From Pseudomonas sp. ISL-84 (GTDB lineage: Bacteria; Bacillota; Bacilli; Bacillales; Cytobacillaceae): a stretch of 64,000 nucleotides of DNA. How positions within the stretch are numbered: position 1 is the first letter of the stretch; every line of letters starts with the position of its first letter. This document shows, one piece after another, positions 38,268-47,691 of the stretch. The notes below the pieces were generated by a model that made no database searches, had not been told where the DNA came from, and saw only the letters and a list, made by a program, of their open reading frames with translations. The position numbers and the translations under genes were made by a program. The stretch lies in the NCBI GenBank assembly GCA_018613035.1, contig JAGGRA010000067.1, positions 1 to 64,000 of the forward strand, given 5' to 3'.

Positions 38268-39521
38268 CTATAACTTAAACCTGCTGATTAATTCCTTTAA
38301 ATCCTCAGCCATGCCTGTGAGCCGACCTGCGGAGTTTGAGATTTCTTCCATGGAAGCGGCCTGTTCTTCTGTGGAAGCGAGTACGCTTTGGGTAGCCATG
38401 GCCGATTCGTTCGCAACATGAGAAATTTCATCCATGGACTGAACCATTTGCAGGGAGCCGGCAGACATTTGCTGGATAGCGGTGGCGACCTCCTCCATTT
38501 GCTGGGTAACACTGCTGACAGATTGCTGGATCTGTTTGAAAGAATCACCTGCATCCTTCATCACATCCATTCCTTCCGTCACTTCATGATTGACCGTTTC
38601 CATCGATTGAACAACTTGATTGGTTTCTTCCTGAATTTGTGAAATCAATTGGCTAATCTGCAAAGTAGACTCAGCAGATTTTTCTGCCAGGTTGCGGACT
38701 TCATTTGCGACAACCGCAAACCCCTTCCCCTGTTCGCCTGCGCGAGCTGCTTCGATGGCAGCATTCAAAGCCAATAAATTTGTTTGAGCAGCAATACCTG
38801 TTATCACTTCAATGATTTTGCCAATCTCCTGTGAACGCTGGCCTAATCCTTTGACAACTTTAGATAAATCCTGGACATTGTTATGGATGGAATTCATTTG
38901 GCAGCCTGCTGTTGAAATGGATTGCGAGCCATGATTTGCCTTTTCAAGAGAATCATTGATTTGCTCTGTCACCTGTTCAGAATTGGCTGCCACCTGGCCC
39001 AGGCTGTCAGACATTTGCATGATCACATCAGATGCTGTGTTAACTCCTTTCACCTGATTGTCTGCCCCTGCTGCCACTTCTTCTATCACTTCGGCAATAT
39101 GGCTTGTTGCCATGTTTGTTTGCTGGGCACCAGTTGAAAGCTGCTGAGCGTATTGTGTGACTTCATTTGATGCGATTACAACATTATTCAGCACATCCTG
39201 CCATACAGCAGCCGTATGGTTCAGTGCAGCAGCAATGGATTTTAGCTGGCCAACCGAGTTTTCATCCAGGCGGCTCGACATATTTCCATCCGCCAGCTCT
39301 TCCAAATGGGCATTGATTTTAGCAATTGGCGCTATGAATTTTCGGTAATTCATAAAAGCAGATAAAATACCTGCAAGCGAGCCTAAACTGGCGATAAAAC
39401 CGATTGTGATCCAAAAAGCCTGCCCTTCCAAATTATTTCCGATACTCACGACTAAACTGATAATAATGACAGTAGGTATTATGACGATTAACGTCCGAAG
39501 CATGTAGCTTAATTGACTCAT
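38268..39521 (-). CDS. Methyl-accepting chemotaxis protein without extracellular sensor domain
   Basis: 417 aa. Two hydrophobic helices (about residues 9-27 and 34-52) separated by only a few residues, a HAMP-like segment (55-105), then the signalling domain with the hairpin tip [29 protein letters not shown]-type core near residue 255. No ligand-binding loop outside the membrane, so it may sense through the membrane or a partner. A sigma-D-type promoter lies upstream at 39638-39663. Confidence 0.88.
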   Translation of the reverse strand: MSQLSYMLRTLIVIIPTVIIISLVVSIGNNLEGQAFWITIGFIASLGSLAGILSAFMNYRKFIAPIAKINAHLEELADGNMSSRLDENSVGQLKSIAAALNHTAAVWQDVLNNVVIASNEVTQYAQQLSTGAQQTNMATSHIAEVIEEVAAGADNQVKGVNTASDVIMQMSDSLGQVAANSEQVTEQINDSLEKANHGSQSISTAGCQMNSIHNNVQDLSKVVKGLGQRSQEIGKIIEVITGIAAQTNLLALNAAIEAARAGEQGKGFAVVANEVRNLAEKSAESTLQISQLISQIQEETNQVVQSMETVNHEVTEGMDVMKDAGDSFKQIQQSVSSVTQQMEEVATAIQQMSAGSLQMVQSMDEISHVANESAMATQSVLASTEEQAASMEEISNSAGRLTGMAEDLKELISRFKL

Positions 39522-39637
39522 TTTAATGACCCCTTTTTTCTAAATCCTTATATTAAAAAACGAACTTCCATCTATTTTCTTTACTTTCCACCTTCATTTA
39601 CGTTTTTATAGGATTGGCAGAAAGTATATCAATATAT

Positions 39638-39663
39638 ATATCGGTGATTTTAATAATTATTTA
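39638..39663 (-). promoter_or_regulatory. Sigma-D-type promoter of the chemotaxis gene
   Basis: On the minus strand TAAA (39663-39660), 14 bases, ACCGATAT (39645-39638), against TAAA-N14/15-GCCGATAT. Confidence 0.55.
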
Positions 39664-39840
39664 AATACTTTGTTTTTTCTTTGCAAACTTTATCGCCATT
39701 ACAGTTTCTGGTAAATAGCAAAAAACGCCACGCTCTATTAGAGAGTAAGTAGTTCGGCTTTGAAGTACAAAATTAGAACTAACCTTGCTATTCAAACGGT
39801 AATTCACACTTAAATTAACAGGCAGACAATTTGATAAGCA

Positions 39841-39875
39841 AAAATGCTTGGAACATCGTGTCTCCAAGCATTTTT
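39841..39875. terminator. Orphan hairpin with T run
   Basis: 11-bp arms (39841-39851, 39864-39874) and T tracts on both sides, inside the 39.5-40.4 kb gap with no convincing gene beside it. May mark a short untranslated RNA or a lost gene. Confidence 0.5.
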
Positions 39876-39940
39876 TACATTATCTGGCACTCTATAGTTG
39901 AACAAATAATAGAGCATTGATTTCACTAAGTTTGAAAAAT

Positions 39941-40124
39941 AAACGGAAAAATTCCGTTTATTTTGGGAAATACCAACATTTCTCGCAAAATAAGCGGAGT
40001 TTTTCCGCTTATATGAACCTAATCTTTAGAGTTAGTTATATATATAGAAGTTAATCGGAATATATCCGCTTATATCTGCTTCTTGTACCCCTACTATACA
40101 CATTAACCGGAATTTCTCCGCCTA
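39941..40124. repeat. Four spaced CGGA/TCCG palindromes in an 0.84-kb intergenic region
   Basis: Centres near 39950, 40001, 40062 and 40113 (51-61 apart). Units have the form AA(A/G)CGGA-N5-TCCG(C/T)TTA with small changes; the second unit is a near-perfect hairpin. The 39522-40365 gap otherwise contains promoters and terminators only. Confidence 0.7.
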
Positions 40125-40245
40125 TGAATTCCTATACCTCCGCAAAAAAGTCAACAATGAATAACAACAGAGTCTTTTCTAACTTGAATATCAAAAAACC
40201 TACAATACCATTACATTTATAAAAAGCCTTAATATTCAAGAAAAA

Positions 40246-40281
40246 AGATGCAGTCCAATTCAGTTGCGAATTGGACTGCTG
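40246..40281 (-). terminator. Terminator of the yqfW-like gene
   Basis: 12-bp perfect arms (40250-40261, 40268-40279) followed by a T run on the minus strand. Confidence 0.75.
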
Positions 40282-40365
40282 ATTTGTTTGATAATTAAGT
40301 TTTTGTACTCGAAAACCGAACCCGTTGCTGTTATAGTCCCATGCTTTATTTATATTTGGTGAATT

Positions 40366-40929
40366 TTATTTTAACCATTCCTCGACCCAGTTAAAAGCTT
40401 GCTCCCAGCTGCTAACCCTAATGACTCCATTTGGGAGAGGGTCTTGATTATAGGGGGTGTCGAATAAAATGACAGGGATTTTGCAAGCCTCATGAATCAT
40501 AACTGCATTATCATGTTTATCTTCAAAAAAGATGTCTACCTCAAACTTCTTTGCTGCCTGTATTTTATCATGTGTCCCAATCAGTTCAATATGATCAAAT
40601 TCTAAAGCGTTCTCCAAAAACCATTCCTCTGTAATTTGCTGAAGATGTGAACCACGTGCACTAATAAAATATAAGTCATGGTCAAGTTTCCATTTTGTCA
40701 GGATTTCTTTTGCTCCTTCTGCAAGGGGCGATTCCCTGTAAATTACTGGTTCGTTTTCTTTAAACCATTTCGCGAATTCTTTTTCAGATATATCCACAAG
40801 TGGAGTTAAATCATATTGCTTAATATCATTCAGGGTTATATTCAGATTAAATGCTTTATTTAAGTATGGAATCATGGATGATGGACATGTAACCGTGCCA
40901 TCAATGTCAATTCCAAAGCGCTTCTTCAT
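40366..40929 (-). CDS. yqfW: 5'(3')-deoxyribonucleotidase-like HAD phosphatase (YqfW)
   Basis: 187 aa. HAD fold: FGIDIDGTVTCPSS (nucleophile Asp and DxD), YFISARGSH (motif II Ser), FFEDKHDNAV (motif IV). NT5C/NagD-like small cap. ATG 40929 follows AAAGGAG. Gene order with yqfX, ispG and yqfZ is that of B. subtilis. Substrate probably a nucleotide monophosphate; unproven. Confidence 0.82.
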   Translation of the reverse strand: MKKRFGIDIDGTVTCPSSMIPYLNKAFNLNITLNDIKQYDLTPLVDISEKEFAKWFKENEPVIYRESPLAEGAKEILTKWKLDHDLYFISARGSHLQQITEEWFLENALEFDHIELIGTHDKIQAAKKFEVDIFFEDKHDNAVMIHEACKIPVILFDTPYNQDPLPNGVIRVSSWEQAFNWVEEWLK

Positions 40930-41137
40930 AATGGTTTGCTCTCCTTTAAATACATATATCCCTTATCTTAACAAAAGTCCCTTCCAGGCAAAAGAGTAAT
41001 GGCAGTATTGCTGTCCTGGGAAGCATTATTTGATAGTCAAACATTAACATCTTAAAAAGAACGCATATCGCAAACACTATAAATGCTCCATTAAGCAATA
41101 CTTTTGAAGGAACAAGCAAAGAAAGCGAGGGATCATG

Positions 41138-41584
41138 ATGGCAGACCAAGAGCGCACCAATGAAGAGTACGATCTTCGCCATAGCGAGCGAATTGGGGAA
41201 GCTAATACAGATTATACAGAAGAAACCTCTGCTGAAATCGCAGCTCCAGGTGTCTATAACAGGGATTTGGATTTGGACAGGGACAAGGCTAATACAGATT
41301 ATAGAGAAGAAACCGCTGCTGAAATTGCAGCGCCAGGTGTCTATGACAGGGCGACGGACAGGGAAGAAGAGAGTGAAACAGCTGCTGCCGGCCGGGGAGT
41401 AGGATACGCGGCCCTGGCATTGTCCATTCTGTCTCTGTTTGTATTGCCGGTTCTGTTTGGAGCAACAGGCATTGTCCTTGGTTTTATAGCACGCCGAAGA
41501 GGATCAGAAAGCCTTGGCGGCTGGGCCATAGGAATTGGAGCCATTTCGATCATTGTGGGCATGTTTATCTTGCCGTTTTTTTAA
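41138..41584 (+). CDS. yqfX: YqfX-like membrane protein with duplicated N-terminal repeat
   Basis: 148 aa. Residues 20-80 hold two copies of ANTDYxEETxAEIAAPGVY separated by 24 residues. The C-terminal 60 residues form two transmembrane helices linked by ARRRGSESLGGW, like DUF4190 proteins. ATG 41138 lies 7 bases after GAGG; ATG 41135 is adjacent. Acidic soluble part inside or outside unknown. Function not known. Confidence 0.75.
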   Translation: MADQERTNEEYDLRHSERIGEANTDYTEETSAEIAAPGVYNRDLDLDRDKANTDYREETAAEIAAPGVYDRATDREEESETAAAGRGVGYAALALSILSLFVLPVLFGATGIVLGFIARRRGSESLGGWAIGIGAISIIVGMFILPFF

Positions 41585-41602
41585 AAGAATATTGAACAAA
41601 GT

Positions 41603-41637
41603 AAAAGCCTGGCAACCTGCCAGGCTTTCTTTTTATG
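41603..41637. terminator. Bidirectional terminator between yqfX and ispG
   Basis: 11-bp perfect arms around a 3-base loop, T runs on both strands. Confidence 0.85.
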
Positions 41638-42754
41638 ATTGAATGCTTTCTGCTTTTGTTTTTTCTTCTGCTTGTTTTGCGAAGTATTCTTCAGCAATTT
41701 TATCTATTTCGATCTTCAGTTCATCGACCATTGTTGCTTCAGGAACCTTCCTTACAATCTGGCCTTTACGGAATAGAAGACCTTCTCCGCGTGCTCCGGC
41801 AATGCCGATATCAGCTTCCCGTGCTTCACCCGGTCCATTAACCGCACAGCCAAGTACCGCTACCTTAATCGGTGCTTTAATTTTTTGGATATATTCTTCC
41901 ACTTCATTTGCGATACTGATTAAGTCAATTTCAATCCGTCCGCAGGTTGGGCAGGAAATCAGTGTGGCTGCATTCGATGACAGGCCAAATACTTTTAGAA
42001 GCTCCCGCGCTACTTTTACTTCTTCAACTGGATCAGCACTTAATGAAATTCTTAAAGTATTGCCGATTCCTTTGCTTAAGATTGCACCAAGGCCAGCAGC
42101 ACTTTTCACAGTACCCGCAAAAAGTGTGCCTGATTCTGTTATTCCCAAATGCAAAGGATAATCAAAGGCTTTTGACGCTTTTTCATATGCTTCAATTGCC
42201 AGATTAACATCCGACGCTTTCATTGATACGATGATATCATGAAAGTCGAGGTCTTCTAGAATTTTAATATGATGAAGTGCGCTTTCGACCATCCCATCGG
42301 CAGTAGGATAACCGTACTTCTCCAGGATCCGCTTTTCAAGGGATCCAGCGTTTACGCCAATGCGGATCGGTATTCCTTTTTCTTTTGCAGCCTTAACGAC
42401 TGCTTCAACTTTTTCACGTTTGCCGATATTGCCGGGATTGATCCGTATCTTATCTGCTCCGCCTTCAATGGCTTTTAAAGCAAGCTTATAATCAAAATGA
42501 ATATCGACTACAAGCGGTATATTTATTTGCCTTTTAATATCTGCAATAGCATCTGCAGCTCTTTCATCAGGGCAAGCGACCCGGACAATTTGGCAGCCTG
42601 CTTCCTCAAGCCTTTTTATTTCAGCTACAGTAGCTTCTACATCATGTGTTTTAGTTGTGGTCATACTTTGGATGAACAGCTCATTGCTGCCGCCAATAGT
42701 TAAAGGCCCAACTTTAACAGGCCGTGTTTTAGTACGATGTATAATTTCACTCAA
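41633..42754 (-). CDS. ispG: 4-hydroxy-3-methylbut-2-en-1-yl diphosphate synthase
   Basis: 373 aa. Fe-S enzyme of the MEP isoprenoid route. N-terminal TIM barrel ([40 protein letters not shown]) and C-terminal domain with the 4Fe-4S ligands in LISCPTCGR and [12 protein letters not shown], the Glu included. ATG 42754 start; own transcription unit with terminator at 41603. Confidence 0.95.
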   Translation of the reverse strand: MSEIIHRTKTRPVKVGPLTIGGSNELFIQSMTTTKTHDVEATVAEIKRLEEAGCQIVRVACPDERAADAIADIKRQINIPLVVDIHFDYKLALKAIEGGADKIRINPGNIGKREKVEAVVKAAKEKGIPIRIGVNAGSLEKRILEKYGYPTADGMVESALHHIKILEDLDFHDIIVSMKASDVNLAIEAYEKASKAFDYPLHLGITESGTLFAGTVKSAAGLGAILSKGIGNTLRISLSADPVEEVKVARELLKVFGLSSNAATLISCPTCGRIEIDLISIANEVEEYIQKIKAPIKVAVLGCAVNGPGEAREADIGIAGARGEGLLFRKGQIVRKVPEATMVDELKIEIDKIAEEYFAKQAEEKTKAESIQS

Positions 42755-42872
42755 TGGAGATTCGCTCCTTTTTATCTATTCATATAACTGCATGACATTT
42801 TGGATGCTGTTAAAGAAGGTTCACTTTATTGTATCAATGAACCGCTGCGGTTGACAAGAATGATGATAAAGA

Positions 42873-43199
42873 TTAGTTGTTCGTATTATATTTCGGAAAC
42901 TTATAGGTTTTTCCTGATTTGATTTCTTCCGGCTTTATGCCGCTGTTTAATTCAGAGAAATCTGACACAACCTCATCTATGCTGACAGGTATTCGCCCAT
43001 CAAGGTTTAATTCCACAATCGAAAGAACGGTCTCTCCCGGACTCACTTCTTTTTCAAAAAAAGAAATTCCGGATTCAGCTGGCTGTGTGCTGGCTTCTAA
43101 TACTTGTTCTTTTCCAGCGGGGAGTGTGCCCTGGCTTAAGTCATAATAAATAACATAAATAACAAGAATAGAAAGCAGGACTCCAGCAATTCGCATCAT
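42873..43199 (-). CDS. yqfZ: YqfZ-like LysM membrane protein
   Basis: 108 aa. One N-terminal transmembrane helix (residues 3-19), then a LysM-like domain (EKEVSPGETVLSIVEL to GKTYKFPKY). ATG 43199 with GGGGG upstream; TTG 43208 overlaps that site. Probably a cell-wall binding protein; matches the position of B. subtilis yqfZ. Confidence 0.72.
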   Translation of the reverse strand: MMRIAGVLLSILVIYVIYYDLSQGTLPAGKEQVLEASTQPAESGISFFEKEVSPGETVLSIVELNLDGRIPVSIDEVVSDFSELNSGIKPEEIKSGKTYKFPKYNTNN

Positions 43200-43402
43200 A
43201 TTGGCCAAACCCCCTGTAATTAGCGTGTTTACCCAATATGTATGCTTGTCCTATTTTGAATAGAACATAATTTGGCAGCAATAAGGAGAACTTTATTAGT
43301 AAATTGAGTCTTTCACCCGCGAATGACGGGCTTTGATCCATTTCACTTACTTAGTTTATCCTTCAAACTCCTTAATAATGGTTACTTTTCTTTAATACAG
43401 CC

Positions 43403-43432
43403 AAAAAAACGCGTCCAGTATGGCGCGTTTTA
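43403..43432 (-). terminator. Terminator of the DUF1189 gene
   Basis: 8-bp arms with T-rich tail on the minus strand. Confidence 0.7.
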
Positions 43433-44200
43433 TTTTTGTACTTGTTGTGGAACTTCTTTAACAGCCAGCAGAAGAATGATCAGTGAGACAAACCAGTTTA
43501 TGAAAGCTCCATTCGGTACAGCAGTATGCAAGGCTGCCATAATTGTGAAAAAAACAGTCGGCAAGGTGATGCTATAGGCAGACATTCTCCATAAATGCCG
43601 GTATTGCAAGTTTTTTCCTAAAGCATTTTTAATAAGCAGGCCAATTAATGCGAGAATGGATATTTCAATAAATCTCACCCCTGCTGTAAAAATATAAATG
43701 ACAAGCGCTATTAAGGGGATAACAATGGGCATCAGGGATTTAGCAGATGCCAAATAGTCTGATAGGCTTTCTTTTGTAAGCGTGCCATTGGTTAACATGG
43801 AGTAAGGATAAGATTGTTCCTGCCCCGCAGCGTTTATGTATATATCATTTTTCAGAAGGGCGATTGTATTGTCGCTGTTGGAAAAGGCAGAGGGCTTTAC
43901 AGTACCTGTAGAATCTACAATAATGGCAAAGCCATTTTTGTTAAGGGTAACAGGCACTTCTTCATCAGTAAGCAGTTCTCCGTCTTTAATCTGGAAATCC
44001 GGCAATTCACTATCAATCGTTTCATCCACAGCGTTTAAACTATCCACTATGGCTGTGCTGGAATAAAAAACGGTTGGGATAATGGATAATAGGGTAAGAA
44101 AAAAAACATAAAGAATGGTTTTCCCGATTCCTTGAAAGCGGAACAAAGAGATGTCTTTTGGAGAATATAAACTTTTATAAAATTGCAGAAAAATATTCAT
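43430..44200 (-). CDS. yqgB: DUF1189 membrane protein (YqgB-like)
   Basis: 256 aa. Five to six helices: one near residues 27-48, an extracellular-like soluble part (50-145), then several in 150-250. The start MNIFLQFYKSLYSPKDI is typical of DUF1189. ATG 44200 is 8 bases after AAAGGTG; the frame is open to 44218. Upstream lies a pair of PhoP-box-like repeats. Function unknown. Confidence 0.75.
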   Translation of the reverse strand: MNIFLQFYKSLYSPKDISLFRFQGIGKTILYVFFLTLLSIIPTVFYSSTAIVDSLNAVDETIDSELPDFQIKDGELLTDEEVPVTLNKNGFAIIVDSTGTVKPSAFSNSDNTIALLKNDIYINAAGQEQSYPYSMLTNGTLTKESLSDYLASAKSLMPIVIPLIALVIYIFTAGVRFIEISILALIGLLIKNALGKNLQYRHLWRMSAYSITLPTVFFTIMAALHTAVPNGAFINWFVSLIILLLAVKEVPQQVQK

Positions 44201-44302
44201 TTTAACACACCTTTTCAAAAGATTTGCCCTAATAGTTTAGCCGCAATTTGGGGTCTCTACAAGTAACTCAGCTTATTTAATAAACAAGGGATTTTCTGTA
44301 TT

Positions 44303-44348
44303 TGTAACATAAATGTAATATTCAAAAGAAATGTTAAGCTATTGTAAA
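44303..44348 (-). promoter_or_regulatory. PhoP-box-like repeats between yqgB and the Na/Pi cotransporter
   Basis: Read on the minus strand: TTTACA-N5-TTAACA (44348-44332) and ATTACA-N5-GTTACA (44319-44303), each pair on an 11-base period, the two pairs 18 bases apart. Confidence 0.4.
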
Positions 44349-44447
44349 TTTGATAAAATAAATCTTTACTTTTTGTTCAATTTTCATTAATAATTGTATG
44401 GGGTTTGATGAAACATGTCGAATAAACAATTATAGGGGTTGAAAATT

Positions 44448-46076
44448 GTGGAACTAGATGTTCAACAAATGCTTTTTGAGTTTCTTGGCGGACTTGGTAT
44501 TTTCTTATATGGAATCAAGTTCATGGGTGATGGACTGCAAAAATCAGCTGGCGACAAGCTGAGAGATATTCTGGACCGTTTTACGACAAATCCGTTTATG
44601 GGGGTTTTAGCAGGAATTGTTGTAACAGTCCTACTTCAAACTAGTAGTGGTACAACTGTTATTACAGTTGGACTGGTAAGTGCTGGTTTCATGACACTTC
44701 GGCAAGCTATTGGCGTAATAATGGGTGCGAATATTGGTACAACAGTTACAGCATTCATTATTGGTATTGATATTGGTGAATATGCACTGCCAATCATTGC
44801 TGTAGGTTCAATTCTTCTGTTTTTCTTTAAAAATAAAAAAATACACAACTTCGGGCAAATTGTCTTTGGTTTCGGAGCATTATTTTATGGTTTGGAGCTA
44901 ATGAGCGGTGGTATGAAACCATTACGCAGTTTAGAGGCTTTCCATGATCTTACTGTAAGTATGAGTTCAAACCCGGTTCTTGGGGTAGTTATTGGTACTG
45001 TATTTACAGTAATTGTTCAGAGTTCAAGTGCAACAATTGGTATTCTTCAAGGGCTTTATGCTGAAGAATTGGTGAATTTAAATGCTGCCTTGCCGATCTT
45101 ATTTGGTGATAATATCGGTACAACAATTACAGCTGTTCTAGCTGCCATTGGCGCATCCGTTGCCGCGAGAAGAGCTGCTGCAACACATGTATTGTTTAAC
45201 CTAATCGGTACAACAGTGTTTTTATTGTTATTAAAGCCTTTTACATTATTAATTGAAACTTTAGCAGTGAATTTAAACCTTAATCATGAGATGACAATTG
45301 CATTTGCTCATGGAATATTTAATACGACAAATACTCTTATACAGCTTCCTTTTATAGGGGTTCTCGCTTTGGTTGTGACAAAATTAATACCTGGTGAAGA
45401 CTCGATTATAGAATATAAATCTAAGCATCTTGACCCTGTTTTTATCGAGCAATCTCCGTCTATCGCTCTTGGGCAGTCAAAAGAAGAAGTTTTGCGAATG
45501 GGCCAATTTGCTGTCCGAGGACTTGAGGAAACCAATCAGTTCTTAAAGAATAAGCAGCAAAAGCATTCGGAAACAGCTTATCAGCTTGAAGATGCTATTA
45601 ACAATTTAGATCGTAAAATTACAGATTATCTAGTAAAACTTTCAACAAGTTCACTTTCAGTTCATGAATCTGAAGAGCATACAGTTCTGATGGACACTGT
45701 TAGAGATATTGAGCGAATTGGTGACCACTTTGAAAATATTATTGAGCTCGCTGAATACCAGCAGGCAAATAAGGTTAAGATTACTGAAAATGCTATGGAT
45801 GATCTTGATGTGATGTTTAACCTAACGATTTCAACTGTGAAGGAAGCTCTTCAAGCATTGGATCATAATGATAAAGAAATAGCACGACTAGTAGTTGAGA
45901 AAGAAGAAGAGATCGATAAAATGGAAAGAAAACTTCGCAAACAGCATATTCTTCGTTTGAACGAAGGTATTTGCTCCGGACAAGCAGGCATTGTGTATGT
46001 TGACATTGTCAGCAACCTTGAGCGTATTGGTGATCATGCTGTGAATATTGCCGAAGCTGTTTTAGGAGAAGAATAA
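44448..46076 (+). CDS. Na/Pi cotransporter family protein with PhoU domain (YqeW-like)
   Basis: 542 aa. Two inverted NaPi-2 repeats with QTSSGTTVITVG (near residue 65) and QSSSATIGIL (near 190), GANIGTTVTA and GDNIGTTITA, 8-9 helices, then a cytoplasmic PhoU-like helical domain (residues 345-540). GTG 44448 is 9 bases after AGGGG; the TTG at 44439 is too close. Imports phosphate with sodium; the PhoU part may regulate it. Confidence 0.88.
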   Translation: MELDVQQMLFEFLGGLGIFLYGIKFMGDGLQKSAGDKLRDILDRFTTNPFMGVLAGIVVTVLLQTSSGTTVITVGLVSAGFMTLRQAIGVIMGANIGTTVTAFIIGIDIGEYALPIIAVGSILLFFFKNKKIHNFGQIVFGFGALFYGLELMSGGMKPLRSLEAFHDLTVSMSSNPVLGVVIGTVFTVIVQSSSATIGILQGLYAEELVNLNAALPILFGDNIGTTITAVLAAIGASVAARRAAATHVLFNLIGTTVFLLLLKPFTLLIETLAVNLNLNHEMTIAFAHGIFNTTNTLIQLPFIGVLALVVTKLIPGEDSIIEYKSKHLDPVFIEQSPSIALGQSKEEVLRMGQFAVRGLEETNQFLKNKQQKHSETAYQLEDAINNLDRKITDYLVKLSTSSLSVHESEEHTVLMDTVRDIERIGDHFENIIELAEYQQANKVKITENAMDDLDVMFNLTISTVKEALQALDHNDKEIARLVVEKEEEIDKMERKLRKQHILRLNEGICSGQAGIVYVDIVSNLERIGDHAVNIAEAVLGEE

Positions 46077-46088
46077 GTGGTAAAATAA

Positions 46089-46120
46089 GCAAGGGGATAT
46101 CCTCTTGCTTTTTGTTTTTT
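46089..46120 (+). terminator. Terminator after the Na/Pi gene
   Basis: 9-bp arms with one G-U pair and a T-rich run. Confidence 0.7.
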
Positions 46121-46142
46121 AAGCAATAAAAAAAGGGTGCTG

Positions 46143-46628
46143 ATGATGGAAATTATTTATTGGACTTTGATTATAACTTTGTTTGTTGTCGCCTTTGCTG
46201 GGTTAATCTTTCCGATTATCCCCAGTGTCCTGTTTATTTTAGGCGGATTTCTACTTTATGGTGTTCTCTTTTCCTTTGAGCCCTTTAATTGGCTATTTTG
46301 GACTATCCAGGTCCTTTTTGTTGTTTTGCTTTTCGGGGCGGATTATATAGCCAATATGATTGGGGTAAAAAAATATGGAGGGTCCAAAGCCGGCGTTTGG
46401 GGAAGTACAATCGGACTTTTAATAGGGCCTTTTGTGATTCCGGTGTTAGGAATTCTGATCGGGCCATTCCTTGGCGCGATCCTTGCTGAACTTGCGGTAA
46501 ATAGAAAAAACCTGAATGATGCAATAAAAATTGGTTTTGGCTCTGTTATAGGGTTTGTCAGCAGTGTAGCGGCAAAGTCAGTTATTCAGGCAGTCATGAT
46601 TATTTATTTCCTGATTAAGGTACTTTAA
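46143..46628 (+). CDS. yqgC: DUF456 membrane protein (YqgC-like)
   Basis: 161 aa, four to five helices, glycine-rich (GVKKYGGSKAGVWGSTIGLLIG, the DUF456 signature). ATGs at 46143 and 46146 after AAAGGG. Lies before sodA as in B. subtilis. Function unknown. Confidence 0.78.
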   Translation: MMEIIYWTLIITLFVVAFAGLIFPIIPSVLFILGGFLLYGVLFSFEPFNWLFWTIQVLFVVLLFGADYIANMIGVKKYGGSKAGVWGSTIGLLIGPFVIPVLGILIGPFLGAILAELAVNRKNLNDAIKIGFGSVIGFVSSVAAKSVIQAVMIIYFLIKVL

Positions 46629-46642
46629 ATATTTCATGAAAG

Positions 46643-46681
46643 GGAACAGTCATAAGGTATTGCTATGACTGTTCCTTTTTT
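46643..46681. terminator. Bidirectional terminator
   Basis: 12-bp perfect arms (46643-46654, 46664-46675) and T run between convergent yqgC and fnr. Confidence 0.85.
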
Positions 46682-46690
46682 ATAGCACTC

Positions 46691-47386
46691 CTAATTCACA
46701 CCGCATATTTCACTGGGGCAGTTTTGGCAATCTGTTTCCCGTTTTAAATAACTCAAATCTTTAATAATGATTTTTTGTCCATCATAAAGAATAATCTCCT
46801 CTTCCCTTAGCTCCTTCAGCATTCGCTGGATGACTTCCCGGGTACCGTAAGTAAGGTTAGCTATTTCCTGATGGGTTAGGGATAAATCAATTAGGATTCC
46901 TTCTTTAACCCGCTTGCCATACCGGCTGGCAAGCCTTATTAAAATGGAGTACAATCCGCCTTTCTTTCCATTGATCATCAAATCCTGGCATCTTAGCTGA
47001 GATTTAATATATCTGGTGCTCAGCCACTTTGTTAATAAGCTCATAGCCTGTAAGTTGCCCAATATGAACTCTTCAAAATCATCTTTATTAATTTGAAGGA
47101 ATTTGCATTCCGTTATAGCCTTAGCGTGGAAATGATATCTCGGTGACTCCTTAAACAGTTGATATTCAATTAATACTTCCTCGTCATCAAGGATTTTTAA
47201 AGTGAATTCCTTCCCTTTTTTTTGGGTTCTTCCTAAAGCCATACTTCCTTCCAATAGGAGGTAAATATTTTTTACCTGCTCAAATTCCTCAAAAAGAGTA
47301 TCTCCGGGTTTTACTTTAAATATTTTTCCCTTATCAATAAAACGATGCAATAAGAAACTGTATAGTAAAATTGTGAAGCCATCCAT
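46691..47386 (-). CDS. fnr: Crp/Fnr-family regulator with C-terminal Fe-S cluster motif
   Basis: 231 aa. Cyclic-nucleotide-like beta barrel (residues 20-110), dimer helix, then HTH (LTHQEIANLTYGTREVIQRMLKEL). The C-terminus has C-x2-C-x4-C (CQNCPSEIC), the cluster-binding pattern of B. subtilis Fnr, and an Asp before LMINGKKGGLYS at the place of the fourth ligand Asp. So it should be an oxygen sensor switching on anaerobic genes. ATG 47386 follows AAAAGGAG; promoter TTGACA-N17-TTAAAT at 47444-47416. Confidence 0.85.
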   Translation of the reverse strand: MDGFTILLYSFLLHRFIDKGKIFKVKPGDTLFEEFEQVKNIYLLLEGSMALGRTQKKGKEFTLKILDDEEVLIEYQLFKESPRYHFHAKAITECKFLQINKDDFEEFILGNLQAMSLLTKWLSTRYIKSQLRCQDLMINGKKGGLYSILIRLASRYGKRVKEGILIDLSLTHQEIANLTYGTREVIQRMLKELREEEIILYDGQKIIIKDLSYLKRETDCQNCPSEICGVN

Positions 47387-47415
47387 TATCTTCACTCCTT
47401 TTCTCCCTCACCTTG

Positions 47416-47444
47416 ATTTAAAGAAAATATAGGAAGACTGTCAA
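47416..47444 (-). promoter_or_regulatory. Sigma-A promoter of fnr
   Basis: Minus strand TTGACA (47444-47439), 17 bases, TTAAAT (47421-47416). Confidence 0.65.
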
Positions 47445-47641
47445 TTAGCTGAAAGTGAGATTCAGAATAAAATGGATAATAAATGCATGAGAAAGGGTTG
47501 ATGCCATTCACTTTAAAACACTAATGTCGATTTTATGAATACTGTTTTCTAACCAGTTCCTTTTCTAAAAAATTGAGGGAATGGCAGGTAAGGACTTGAA
47601 TAATAAAAAATAAATAGGCAATTGTATATATGTAGCAATGC

Positions 47642-47660
47642 TTTTTGTTTGAAACAAAAA
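47642..47660. promoter_or_regulatory. Perfect 9-1-9 palindrome upstream of sodA
   Basis: TTTTTGTTT-G-AAACAAAAA, about 115 bases before the sodA start in the 47387-47775 gap. Confidence 0.45.
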
Positions 47661-47691
47661 TCCAACTTTGGTAATCTTAAGTTAAAGACCC

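Noticed and set aside
39661-39867. 68-codon minus-strand ORF in the gap after the chemotaxis gene
   Set aside because: It overlaps the sigma-D-type promoter and a hairpin, has no ribosome site and no recognisable protein pattern.
39941-40124. CRISPR array
   Set aside because: Repeats are short palindromes that differ from each other, only four units, and no cas genes are near.
40946-41182. 78-codon hydrophobic minus-strand ORF upstream of yqfX
   Set aside because: It covers the yqfX leader and start; hydrophobicity comes from AT-rich antisense sequence and there is no ribosome site.
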